Assembly: GCA_937983055.1 (NCBI GenBank)
Contig: CALJLA010000043.1
Location: 1 to 50,014, forward strand
DNA from: an uncultured Pseudomonadota bacterium
Lineage (GTDB): Bacteria > Pseudomonadota > Gammaproteobacteria > Burkholderiales > Eutrophovitaceae
Reading direction: 5' to 3'
Length of the DNA stretch: 50,014 bases
The position numbers and the translations under genes were made by a program. Position 1 is the first letter of the stretch. Each line of letters opens with the position of its first letter. Positions 7,701 to 16,202 of the stretch are shown here, piece after piece. The notes under the pieces are model-generated. The model had not been told where the DNA came from. It saw only the letters and a program-made list of their open reading frames with translations, and made no database searches.

Positions 7701-9869
7701 CTAGGCCTTGTAAGTGAAGCCCAGGTTTTTCAGGGGCATCGAGCGCACCCGCGTGCCGGTGGCGGCAAACAGGGCATTCGCGAGCGCCGGGATCACCGCG
7801 CCGATCGGAGGCTCGCCGATGCCGCCCCAGAAACCGCCGCTCGGCATGATGATCGGCTCGATCTTCGGCGTGTGCGCGAGCCGCAGCACCGGATAGTCGG
7901 TGAAGTTGCTCTGCACCACGCGGCCTTTGTCGATGGTGATCTCCTCATGCATCAACGCCGACCGGCCCCAGATCACGCCCCCCTCGATCTGCGCCGTCAC
8001 CGCGTCTGGGTGAACGACGTGGCCGCTGTCGACCGCGACCACCACGCGCTTGACGTCGATCTCGGTGCCGTTTTCGACCGATAGTTCACAGGCCGCGGCG
8101 GTGTAGCTGCCGTAGGAATCGACCACCGCAATACCGCGGTGCACGCCTTTGGGCGCCGGTTTGTCCCAGCCGATCTGCTTTGCCACCGCGTCGAGCACGG
8201 CGAGATCCTTGGTGCCCTGCAGATACGGCCGGCGGAACTGGTAGGGATCCTTGCCGGCCGCGTGGGCGAGCTCGTCGATGAAGCACTCGCGCCCGAACGG
8301 GTTGTTGGTGTGCGCGACCGCCCGCCAGAATCCGGGCGGCACATGCGGGTTGCGCATCGCATATTCGTTCAGGAAATTCGCGACCTTGTACGGATTGTCA
8401 CGGTAGCAGCGCGTATTGATCGGATCGACGCCGTTCTCGATCATGCTCGGACGCACCGTGACGATGATCGACTGGTCGGCCTGGCGTGCCTGCCAGCCGA
8501 TCCAGTTGCCGTCCTTGTCGAGCGCGGCGCGCAGCTTCACCAGCGACACCGGCCGGTAGCGGCCCTGGCGCATGTCTTCCTCGCGCGACCATTGCAGGCG
8601 GACCGGGGTGCCGGGCATCTGCATGGCGATGCGCACCGCTTGTTTCGTATATTCCTGGTGCGGTCCGCGGCGGCCGAAACCGCCGCCGGCATGCATCCGA
8701 TAGACATAAACGTTCTCCAGGGGAACGCCCGCAGTTTCGGAGGCCGCCGCTGCCGTGGCCTCGCCGTTCTGGGTGCCGCACCACACCTCGAGTTTGTCGT
8801 CGGTGTAGAGCGCGGTCGCCGTCTGCGGCTCCATGGTGGCGTGGTTGAGAAAGCCGGAGTGGTACTCGGCCTCGATCACCTTGGCCGCCTTGGAGAAAGC
8901 GGCGTCGACATCGCCGTCCTTGCGCGCCACCGGCACGTCCCGCGCGTCGATGCCGGTGCGCAGGAATGCCATGATCGAATCGCTGGTGACGCCGGCATGC
9001 TCGCCGTCGTCCCATTCCACCGGCATCGCCTGCAGCGCCTGGTTCGCCCGCCACCAGTTGTCGGCGACCACCGCCACCCAGTCGTCGCCCGCAACCACCC
9101 GCTTGACGCCGCGCATGCCCTTGATCTTCGCCTCGTCGTAGCGCTTGAGCTTGCCGCCAAACACCGGCGCCTGCACGATCGAGGCATGCAGCAGCCCGGG
9201 AAGGCGCACGTCGGCGGCGTAGATCTGGCTGCCGTTGGTCTTGGCGGGAATGTCGAAGCGGGCCGGCGAGGTGCCGATCAGAGTCCACTCGGCCGGGCTC
9301 TTCAGTCTGGGCTCGGCGGGAATCTCCAGCTTGTTCGCTGCCGCGGCCATCTTGCCGTAGGTGGTGCGCTTGCCCGACGGATGGGTAATCACGCCTTTTG
9401 CGACGCGGCACTCCGAAGCGGGCACCCCCCACTCGCGGGCGGCCGCCGTTACCAGCATCTCGCGCGCGGCGGCGCCAGCCTTGCGTACGTAGTCCTGCGA
9501 ATCGCGAATGCCTCGGCTGCCGCCGGTTGCCAGGTCGCGGAAGATGCGGTTGCGCTGGATGTGCATGTTGACGTCGGCATACTCCGGACGGACTTTGCTC
9601 CAGTCGCAATCGAGCTCCTCTGCGACGAGCTGCGCCAACCCGGTGAAGGTGCCCTGCCCCAGTTCGGAGCGGGCGATGCGGATCACCACGGTCTCGTCCG
9701 GCTGTATCACTATCCAGTGAGTGACTTCCGGCCCGCCGGTGCTCTTGTCGGCCGCGAAGCCGGCGCCGGGCAGGGCAAAGCCCACGACCAGGGCGCCGGT
9801 GGTGGCCGCCGATTTCGCCATGAATTCCCGGCGGCCGATGTTCTGAAGGGTATTGTGAGTGTTGTCCAT
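7701..9869 (-). CDS. Tat-exported molybdopterin-binding large subunit (isoquinoline/aldehyde oxidoreductase family)
   Basis: The 722-residue protein belongs to the xanthine dehydrogenase superfamily, close to the IorB type of isoquinoline 1-oxidoreductase. It has a twin-arginine signal (GRREFMAKSAATTGALVVG, residues 12-30), so it is exported folded. Family motifs include ELGQGTFTGLAQLVAEEL near the N-terminus, the Moco-binding HAGGGFGRRG, and a C-terminal GGIGEPPIGAVIPALANALFAATG with the active-site Glu in GGIGEPP. It pairs with the small Fe-S subunit encoded 17 bases upstream. A GAGG ribosome site precedes ATG 9869. The substrate (aldehyde, N-heterocycle or other) cannot be told from sequence. 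No cytochrome subunit follows; soxY does. Confidence 0.92.
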   Translation of the reverse strand: MDNTHNTLQNIGRREFMAKSAATTGALVVGFALPGAGFAADKSTGGPEVTHWIVIQPDETVVIRIARSELGQGTFTGLAQLVAEELDCDWSKVRPEYADVNMHIQRNRIFRDLATGGSRGIRDSQDYVRKAGAAAREMLVTAAAREWGVPASECRVAKGVITHPSGKRTTYGKMAAAANKLEIPAEPRLKSPAEWTLIGTSPARFDIPAKTNGSQIYAADVRLPGLLHASIVQAPVFGGKLKRYDEAKIKGMRGVKRVVAGDDWVAVVADNWWRANQALQAMPVEWDDGEHAGVTSDSIMAFLRTGIDARDVPVARKDGDVDAAFSKAAKVIEAEYHSGFLNHATMEPQTATALYTDDKLEVWCGTQNGEATAAAASETAGVPLENVYVYRMHAGGGFGRRGPHQEYTKQAVRIAMQMPGTPVRLQWSREEDMRQGRYRPVSLVKLRAALDKDGNWIGWQARQADQSIIVTVRPSMIENGVDPINTRCYRDNPYKVANFLNEYAMRNPHVPPGFWRAVAHTNNPFGRECFIDELAHAAGKDPYQFRRPYLQGTKDLAVLDAVAKQIGWDKPAPKGVHRGIAVVDSYGSYTAAACELSVENGTEIDVKRVVVAVDSGHVVHPDAVTAQIEGGVIWGRSALMHEEITIDKGRVVQSNFTDYPVLRLAHTPKIEPIIMPSGGFWGGIGEPPIGAVIPALANALFAATGTRVRSMPLKNLGFTYKA

Positions 9870-9886
9870 GTTCGTGTCCTCCCGGC

Positions 9887-10336
9887 TCAGGCGCTGGCGG
9901 CCATGCGGATGGCCTCGCGGACCCGCGCGTAGGTGCCGCAGCGGCAGATGTTGGTCATCGCTTCGTTGATCTGGGCGTCGGTCGGCTTCGCGTTCGTCTT
10001 CAGCAGCGCGGCGGCGGCCATCAGCATGCCGCTCTGGCAGTAGCCGCACTGCGGCACTTGCAGCTTCACCCAGGCTTTTTGCAGCGGGTGGGACTTGCCG
10101 TCTTTCGACAGTCCTTCGATGGTCGTGACGGTCTTGCCCGCCACAGCCGACGCCGGCATCACACAGGCGCGCACCGGCTGGCCGTCGACGTGCACCGTGC
10201 AGGCGCCGCAGGCGGCCACGCCGCAGCCATATTTGGTGCCGGTCAGGCCCAATTCGTCCCTGAGCACCCACAACAGCGGCATTTCGGGTTCGACGTCGAC
10301 ATCGACCTTGCGGCCGTTTACGTTCAGCGTGGTCAT
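9887..10336 (-). CDS. 2Fe-2S small subunit of the molybdenum hydroxylase
   Basis: The 149-residue protein has both iron-sulfur domains of this family. The plant-type cluster ligands are Cys38, Cys43, Cys46 and Cys58; the helical domain ligands are Cys97, Cys100, Cys131 and Cys133. It passes electrons from the Moco subunit. It has no signal of its own and is presumably exported with the Tat-tagged large subunit. ATG 10336 has a GAGGGG site upstream. It is the first gene of the minus-strand unit that continues through soxYZ to DUF924. Confidence 0.93.
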   Translation of the reverse strand: MTTLNVNGRKVDVDVEPEMPLLWVLRDELGLTGTKYGCGVAACGACTVHVDGQPVRACVMPASAVAGKTVTTIEGLSKDGKSHPLQKAWVKLQVPQCGYCQSGMLMAAAALLKTNAKPTDAQINEAMTNICRCGTYARVREAIRMAASA

Positions 10337-10649
10337 GACAATCCCCTCTTCTTCGGTTTGATGATCGGTTCGGCTGTAACAGGCTGTTTTGCTGGACCGG
10401 CCGGGAGCGCCGCTGCGGCCGGACGGGTGCGGCATGCGCCAGGTGCCGGGCCCCGGGTCGGGCGGAAACCACGTGCGCAACAGCCCTGAGAGCGGCCGCG
10501 GGGCTGGCGAGTTCCCGCCCCCTGGCCGTAGCAGGTGATTCCTGCCCGACCCGGAGCGGCAGGTGCGCTGAGGTAGAATTTCCGCAACATTCGACGGCCG
10601 GCGCTCAAGTTGGTGCCGCCCGCATTATCCCCGGGGAGAAAACCGAATC
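10337..10649. other. Divergent intergenic region
   Basis: These 313 bases separate the molybdoenzyme unit (minus) from the aminotransferase (plus) and should hold both promoters. A TAGAAT at 10574-10579 could be a -10 box for the plus-strand gene, but no good -35 lies at the right distance. I see no ORF of interest or strong hairpin. Confidence 0.4.
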
Positions 10650-11867
10650 ATGCCTTCAATCTCGCGCCGCTCCAACGAGCTGGGCACCGAAAACGCGTTC
10701 GTGGTGCTGGCCGAGGTCAGCGATCTGCTGCGCGCCGGCAAGGACGTCATGTCCTTCTGCATCGGCCAGCCCGATTTCCATACGCCGCATCATGTTCAGG
10801 AAGCGGCGATCAAGGCGATTCGGGAGGGGCGGCACGGGTATACGCCCTCGGCCGGCATTTTCGAGCTGCGCGAGGCGGCTGCCAAGTACCTCAGCCACTC
10901 GCGGGGCATCCAGGTCGACCCGGACGACGTGGTGGTGGGGGCGGGCGCCAAGCCGTTCATCATGTACGCGATTCTCGCCACCACCGATCACGGCGCGGGC
11001 GACGAAGTAATCTACCCGAACCCCGGTTTCCCGATCTACGAATCGCAGATTCGCGCCATGGGCGCGGTGCCGGTGCCGATTCACCTGCGCGAGTCGCGAA
11101 ATTTCAGCTTCGACCCCAACGAGCTGGAGGCGAGGATCACGCCGAAGACCAGGCTCCTGATCCTGAACTCGCCGCAGAACCCGACCGGCGGCATCATCCC
11201 CAAGGCCGACATGATGGCGATCGCCGAAATCCTGCAGCGTCATCCGCAGGTGTGGGTGTTCGCCGATGAGATCTACTCCCAGCTTTGCTACGAGGGCGAG
11301 TTCGTGTCGCTCACACATTTCCCGGGCATGCAGGAGCGCACCATCATCTGCGACGGGGCGTCGAAGACCTGGGCGATGACTGGCTGGCGCCTCGGCTTCG
11401 CCGCCAACGCCGAATTGGCGCCGGTGTTCACCCGCTGGGTCACCAACACCGAATCCTGCGCTTCGCAGATCAGCCAGTGGGCGGCGGTGGAGGCGCTGAA
11501 CGGCCCCCAGGACGACGCGCGCAAGATGCGCGAAAGCTTCCTGCAGCGGCGCGACCTGATCGTGAAGCTCACCAACGAGGTGCCGGGCGTAACCTGCAAG
11601 ACGCCGGGCGGAGCCTTCTACACCTGGCCGAACGTGACCGAAGCCTGCCGCATGATCGGCGCCGCCGATTCGGAGGCGTTTCGCAAGCGGCTGCTCAATG
11701 AGGCCGGCGTGGCGGTGCTGGCCGATATTCACTTCGGTCCGCGCGTGCCCAACGAAGGGCAGCACATCCGCTTCAGCTATGCAGCTTCCCGGGAGACGAT
11801 CGAGAAGGGCATCGCCCGGATGGCCGACTTCATCAGAAAGAACGCGAAGGTCAAGAAGACCGCCTGA
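10650..11867 (+). CDS. Class I/II PLP-dependent aminotransferase
   Basis: The 405-residue enzyme has the fold-type I aminotransferase motifs: YTPSAGIFELREA, NSPQNPTGG (173-181), ADEIYS (205-210), the PLP lysine Lys239 in DGASKTWAMTGWRLGF, and a substrate-carboxylate Arg in HIRFSYA near the C-terminus. It transfers an amino group between an amino acid and a 2-oxo acid in the cytoplasm. The MTGWRLG motif is of the aspartate/aromatic (AspC-like) class but the exact substrate is not clear. A GGGGAGAAAA ribosome site precedes the ATG. It stands alone between the molybdoenzyme unit and the CorC-like gene. Confidence 0.9.
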   Translation: MPSISRRSNELGTENAFVVLAEVSDLLRAGKDVMSFCIGQPDFHTPHHVQEAAIKAIREGRHGYTPSAGIFELREAAAKYLSHSRGIQVDPDDVVVGAGAKPFIMYAILATTDHGAGDEVIYPNPGFPIYESQIRAMGAVPVPIHLRESRNFSFDPNELEARITPKTRLLILNSPQNPTGGIIPKADMMAIAEILQRHPQVWVFADEIYSQLCYEGEFVSLTHFPGMQERTIICDGASKTWAMTGWRLGFAANAELAPVFTRWVTNTESCASQISQWAAVEALNGPQDDARKMRESFLQRRDLIVKLTNEVPGVTCKTPGGAFYTWPNVTEACRMIGAADSEAFRKRLLNEAGVAVLADIHFGPRVPNEGQHIRFSYAASRETIEKGIARMADFIRKNAKVKKTA

Positions 11868-11980
11868 GACCTGCGCCCCCACCGGCGGCCCGCTGCGGCG
11901 GGCACAGGCGGGCGCGACGTCGTCTCGCGCCGCAGGCCGGGCGATGCGGCGCGAAATATCGTAAAGATGGGTGAGCCGCC

Positions 11981-13303
11981 ATGGAAGTGCTGATCATCGT
12001 CACGCTGATCGTCCTGAACGGGGTGTTCGCGATGTCGGAAATCGCGATCATCACCGCGCGCAAAGCGCGGCTGCAGGAGCGCGCCGATGCCGGCCACCGC
12101 AGCGCCCAGGCGGCGCTCGCGCTGGCCAACGAGCCGTCCAATTTTCTGTCGACGATCCAGGCCGGCATCACGCTGGTGGGTATTCTGGCCGGCGCCTACG
12201 GCGGCGCGACCCTGTCCGAGGAACTGGCGGTCTACCTCTCGCAGTACGCTGCAGTCTCCGACATGAGCAACGAGCTGGCGTTCGGCATCGTCGTGGTTGC
12301 GATCACCTATTTATCGCTGATCATCGGCGAACTGGTGCCCAAGCGCCTTGCATTGCAGCGACCCGAGGCGATCGCCAGCGCGCTGGCGCTGCCCATGAAC
12401 TGGCTGTCGCGGGCGATGCATCCGGTGGTGCGGCTGCTCAGCGGGTCCACCGAACTGGTGCTGCGCCTGCTCGGAACCCGTCCGTCGACCGAACCCGTAG
12501 TGTCGGTCGAGGAAATACGCCTGCTGATGGAGCAGGGCACCAAGGCCGGGATCTTCGAGCAGGCGGAGCAGACGCTGGTCAGGAACGTGCTGCGCCTCGA
12601 CGACCGGGTCGTGGAGTCGCTGATGACGCCGCGTCTCGACATTGTCTACCTCGATCTCGGCGATCCGGTCGAAGAAAATATGCGCAAGATCGCCGAGCAT
12701 CGCTTCTCGCGTTATCCGGTGTGCCGCGGCGGGCTCGATCATCTGATCGGAATGGTCCATACCAAGGAAATGCTCGGCCGCGAGCTGTCCGGCCAGCCTT
12801 TTGACATCGCCGGTGCCGTGCAGGAGCCGCTGTTCGTGCCGGAGTCGGCGACCGGCGTGCAGGTGCTGGAGACGTTCCGGCAGTCGCGCATCCATGCCGC
12901 GCTGGTGGTCGACGAGTACGGCGAGATCCAGGGCATCGTGACGCTCAACGACGTGCTTGGCGCGATCGTCGGGCCGATCTCCTCGGCGGAGGACAGCGAA
13001 CCGTCGATGGTGGTGCAGCGCGCCGACGGGTCCTGGCTGATCGACGGTCTGCTCGACGTGCGCGACCTCAAGGAACTGCTGCAGGTTGACGATCTGCCGA
13101 ATGAACAGGACTCGGACTACCACACCGTGGGCGGCCTGATGATGGCGCAATCGGGCCGCATTCCGCGGGTGGCGGATCATTTCGACTGGGAAGGCTACCG
13201 GTTCGAGGTGGTCGACATGGACGGTAATCGCGTCGACCGGGTGCTGGTGATGAAGCTGGGCGGGCGCGAGCCGCGGGCCGGCGGCGCGGCGACGGCGCGC
13301 TGA
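11981..13303 (+). CDS. CorC/HlyC-family membrane protein (DUF21-CBS)
   Basis: The 440-residue protein has a DUF21/CNNM membrane region (about residues 1-150, with three or four helices), a pair of CBS domains (about 210-335, including RYPVCRGGLDHLIGMVHTKEM and IHAALVVDEYGEIQGIVTLNDVL), and a C-terminal CorC_HlyC domain (about 350-430). Members are implicated in magnesium and cobalt export or resistance. Despite the hemolysin name there is no sign of toxin function. It lies 40 bases upstream of the His-rich DMT transporter and may be part of the metal block that follows. Confidence 0.9.
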   Translation: MEVLIIVTLIVLNGVFAMSEIAIITARKARLQERADAGHRSAQAALALANEPSNFLSTIQAGITLVGILAGAYGGATLSEELAVYLSQYAAVSDMSNELAFGIVVVAITYLSLIIGELVPKRLALQRPEAIASALALPMNWLSRAMHPVVRLLSGSTELVLRLLGTRPSTEPVVSVEEIRLLMEQGTKAGIFEQAEQTLVRNVLRLDDRVVESLMTPRLDIVYLDLGDPVEENMRKIAEHRFSRYPVCRGGLDHLIGMVHTKEMLGRELSGQPFDIAGAVQEPLFVPESATGVQVLETFRQSRIHAALVVDEYGEIQGIVTLNDVLGAIVGPISSAEDSEPSMVVQRADGSWLIDGLLDVRDLKELLQVDDLPNEQDSDYHTVGGLMMAQSGRIPRVADHFDWEGYRFEVVDMDGNRVDRVLVMKLGGREPRAGGAATAR

Positions 13304-13343
13304 TCGCCTGCGGCGGTCGGGAAGCGCTTCGCGATCTCGGAAC

Positions 13344-14405
13344 ATGAATCACATCCCGTTGCCGGCCGCCGTGTGGGCGGCGCTCGCCGCAGCGCTGCTG
13401 TTCGGCGCGAGCACGCCGGGAGCAAAAATGCTGGTCGGCGACATTGCGCCGGTGATGCTCGCCGGCCTGTTGTACGCTGGCGCGGGACTGGGCCTGGCGC
13501 TGGTGATTGCCGCACGGCGGCTGTCCGGTGCCGCGTCAACGCCGGCGGGCTGGATCGCGCGCGGTGACCTGCCCTGGCTCGCCGCAGCCATTGCCGCGGG
13601 CGGCGTGCTCGGGCCGGTGCTGTTGATGGTCGGTCTCACCACCACCAGCGCCGCCTCCGCGTCGCTGCTGCTGAACCTGGAAGGCGTGTTCACCGCACTG
13701 CTCGCCTGGTTCCTGTTCCGGGAGAACTTCGACCGCAGGATCGCCCTCGGCATGGGATTGATCGTGGCCGGCGGCGTGCTACTGTCGCGCGAGCCGGGCG
13801 CGGGCGACTGGTCGGTCGGTGCGCTGGCGATCGGCGGGGACTGGGCCTGCGGGGCGCTGGACCACAATCTGACGGGCCGCGGGTCGGCGAACGATGCGCT
13901 GACGATCGCCTGCGTCAAGGGCCTTGCGGCGGCGGTGGTGAATGTTTCGATCGCGCTCGCGCTCGGCCATGCGCTGCCCGATGCCAGCCGGCTGGCGGCG
14001 GCGGGCGGGCTCGGATTCCTCGGCTACGGCGTCAGCCTCGCGCTGTTCGTGGTGGCCTTGCGACACCTTGGTACCGCACGCACCGGCGCCTATTTCTCGC
14101 TGGCGCCATTTTTCGGCGCCACCCTGGCAGTGCTGGCGCTGGGCGAGACGATCTCGTTGGCGCTGATCGGCGCGGGCGCGCTGATGGCGGCGGGCGTCTG
14201 GCTGCACCTGACCGAGCGCCACGAACACGAACACGAACACCTGCCGCTCGAGCACACGCATCCCCACACCCACGACGAGCATCATCGGCATCTGCACGAT
14301 TTCGCCTGGGACGGGGCCGAGCCGCATACGCATCCGCACCGTCATCGGCGGCTGCGGCATACGCATCCGCACTACCCGGATCTGCACCACCGGCACGAAC
14401 ATTAG
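13344..14405 (+). CDS. EamA/DMT-family transporter with histidine-rich tail
   Basis: The 353-residue protein has ten predicted membrane helices in two EamA repeats (about residues 5-140 and 150-285). A C-terminal cytoplasmic tail of about 66 residues holds 24 histidines in HEHEH, HTHPHTH and HPHRH patterns. Such tails bind divalent transition metals. DMT exporters handle metabolites, amino acids or, in some cases, metals; the tail and the adjacent czc operon make a metal-export or metal-sensing role likely. The tail is complete and ends at a stop 72 bases before the czcI-like gene. Confidence 0.88.
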   Translation: MNHIPLPAAVWAALAAALLFGASTPGAKMLVGDIAPVMLAGLLYAGAGLGLALVIAARRLSGAASTPAGWIARGDLPWLAAAIAAGGVLGPVLLMVGLTTTSAASASLLLNLEGVFTALLAWFLFRENFDRRIALGMGLIVAGGVLLSREPGAGDWSVGALAIGGDWACGALDHNLTGRGSANDALTIACVKGLAAAVVNVSIALALGHALPDASRLAAAGGLGFLGYGVSLALFVVALRHLGTARTGAYFSLAPFFGATLAVLALGETISLALIGAGALMAAGVWLHLTERHEHEHEHLPLEHTHPHTHDEHHRHLHDFAWDGAEPHTHPHRHRRLRHTHPHYPDLHHRHEH

Positions 14406-14477
14406 GAAGCCGCTCATTCGAGCCGCAGTGCCTCGTCCGTGAGCTTCCCGGTAACAAACTCTGCTAGACTCGCCGCC

Positions 14478-14861
14478 ATGCGACGGTTCGGACGCCACAT
14501 TGCGCTTTGGTGCGTGCTGCTTTTCAGCTGCACGGTGATGTCCCCGTCGTTCGGCTGGGAAGCGGTCGCAGGCGAGTTCGATCATGACCATTCCGATAGG
14601 GTTCATACGCAGCCGGGGAACCCGGTCGAGCACACGAAATTTGATCCTTTTCATGAGGGGGCGCTTCAGCATGACGGGCACGACCGCGCCGGTCATGTGC
14701 TGTCCCACCTCCAGGGTTACGTCAGCCACGATATGCCGCGTTTCTCCCGTTCAGGAGAGTCCGGCACCGTGGAAACGGATACGGGAACGCTGTCCGGCGT
14801 TTCCCTCCCACCCGAAGACCGTCCGCCAATTCTCGCGCTGTCGCAACCTCAAGTCTGCTGA
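14478..14861 (+). CDS. czcI: CzcI-like His-rich periplasmic protein
   Basis: The 127-residue protein has an Arg-start signal peptide with a hydrophobic core (IALWCVLLFSCTVM). A short region follows with many His, Asp and Glu (FDHDHSDRVH, HEGALQHDGHDRAGH), and the tail is Pro-rich. Its position directly before czcC and its size match CzcI, a small periplasmic protein of czcICBA operons thought to affect regulation. I use ATG 14478 because a signal peptide starts there; no clear ribosome site is seen. Naming is from position and composition, so it is tentative. Confidence 0.55.
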   Translation: MRRFGRHIALWCVLLFSCTVMSPSFGWEAVAGEFDHDHSDRVHTQPGNPVEHTKFDPFHEGALQHDGHDRAGHVLSHLQGYVSHDMPRFSRSGESGTVETDTGTLSGVSLPPEDRPPILALSQPQVC

Positions 14862-14912
14862 ATCTTGTTGACGTGTCGCTGCCATGGCAGCGGCGCATAT
14901 TGAGGAGTTGTG

Positions 14913-16202
14913 ATGGTGAACGCACAGCCGCTGCAGGCGGCGCGTGCGCGCGCAGTCGCGCGCGGCGCGGCAGGCCTGTTGCTATGCATACTTGCGCCCG
15001 CGGTTCCGGCAGTCGAGCCGGGCGCTCAAGAAACGGAGCGGGTCTCGCCGCTGACCGAGGCCGTCGCGATAGAGCTTGCACTGACGCGAGAGGCGTATCA
15101 GCACCGGCTGGACGCGGCCGCGGAAGAGGCGAAAAGCAACCTGATGCAGGCGCGTTTGCACGCGAACCCGAACCTGGAGTTCGTGCAGGAAACGAACCGC
15201 AGCCCGGCCGGCGAAACCACGGAACGCACAGTCCGGGTCACTCAGGCGCTAGACATATCGGGTCGCCGGAAACTGAGAACCGATGCGGCCCGTCTGTTGG
15301 TCGAATCCGCGGACCTGGACTCGGCGAGCGTTCGAGAACAGACCGTATCCGAGGTTCGACGGCACTTCTTTACGGTGTTGCAGCTCGTCGAGAAAAGCTC
15401 GGCCCATGAGCGTTGGCTGACGCGACTGGGCGAGCTGCAGAAAATTGCCGAGATCCTCAAATCAGGCGGCGAGGCATCTGTGTACGACGTTCGCCGGGTG
15501 CAGAGAGAGTATCTCAGTGCCCAGGCAAGCGCTGCCGAGGCGGGCGCGGAGCTGGAGGCATCGCGAGAGCGCCTCTATGCAGTGATCGGGCCGCAGGGGC
15601 GCAGGTACGCCGAAATAAGCGGCAGCCTTGTCCCGCCGCCGGCGCCGCCGTTAGAGCGGTTGCAGGAAAGCCTGACTAGCCGGCCCGATCTCCTGAGCCT
15701 TAGAAACAAGGCGTCCGCCTATCGCCTTGAGCAACGGGCGGCGCGACGGCTTGTGCTCCCGGATGTGACCCTGGGGGTTGGCGTCAAGCATCTTAACGAT
15801 CCCGCCTACTCCGACACCGGGTTGGTGTTCTCGTTGTCGCTGCCACTGCCATTGGCCGATCGGGGTCAGGCTGCCCATGCAAGCCTGGGGGCAAAGGTTC
15901 TGGCCACCGACGCCGACTACCGCTTGGCGATCGAATCGATGCTGGGCGAACTGCGGGCGGCCAGAATCCGGACCGAGTCTGCGCGAATTGCGGCCGCGCG
16001 ATTGCGTGAGGGCGCGTTGCCGGTGTCGCGCGATCTTGTCCGGATCGCCGAACTGGCCTATCGCGCCGGCGAGATGACGATGCTTGAAGTGCTCGATGCC
16101 CACAGGGCGCTGCTGATTGCCGAGATCGAGGTGCTGGACCTCGAACTGCGCGCCGCCCTGTCGCGAGTCGAACTGGAACGGCTTTCTGGAGGTGGCAATT
16201 GA
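14913..16202 (+). CDS. czcC: CzcC-type outer-membrane channel (TolC family)
   Basis: The 429-residue protein has a signal peptide (about residues 1-33) followed by two outer-membrane-efflux repeats with long coiled-coil helices. The residues between helices include NPNLEFVQETNRSPAGETTERTVRVTQALDISGRRKLR, which matches CzcC/CusC-type proteins of HME-RND systems. It forms the trimeric channel through the outer membrane for the CzcBA pump. TGAGGAG lies just before GTG 14910 / ATG 14913; I prefer the ATG. The stop overlaps the czcB start (TGATG). Confidence 0.9.
   Translation: MVNAQPLQAARARAVARGAAGLLLCILAPAVPAVEPGAQETERVSPLTEAVAIELALTREAYQHRLDAAAEEAKSNLMQARLHANPNLEFVQETNRSPAGETTERTVRVTQALDISGRRKLRTDAARLLVESADLDSASVREQTVSEVRRHFFTVLQLVEKSSAHERWLTRLGELQKIAEILKSGGEASVYDVRRVQREYLSAQASAAEAGAELEASRERLYAVIGPQGRRYAEISGSLVPPPAPPLERLQESLTSRPDLLSLRNKASAYRLEQRAARRLVLPDVTLGVGVKHLNDPAYSDTGLVFSLSLPLPLADRGQAAHASLGAKVLATDADYRLAIESMLGELRAARIRTESARIAAARLREGALPVSRDLVRIAELAYRAGEMTMLEVLDAHRALLIAEIEVLDLELRAALSRVELERLSGGGN

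Noticed and set aside
8139..9932. A 597-codon plus-strand frame opposite the molybdoenzyme large subunit
   Set aside because: Antisense shadow of a gene with all family motifs; no motif of its own.
14465..14470. TAGACT as a -10 box for the czcI-like gene
   Set aside because: It is only seven bases from the ATG and has no -35; a transcript from it would have almost no leader.
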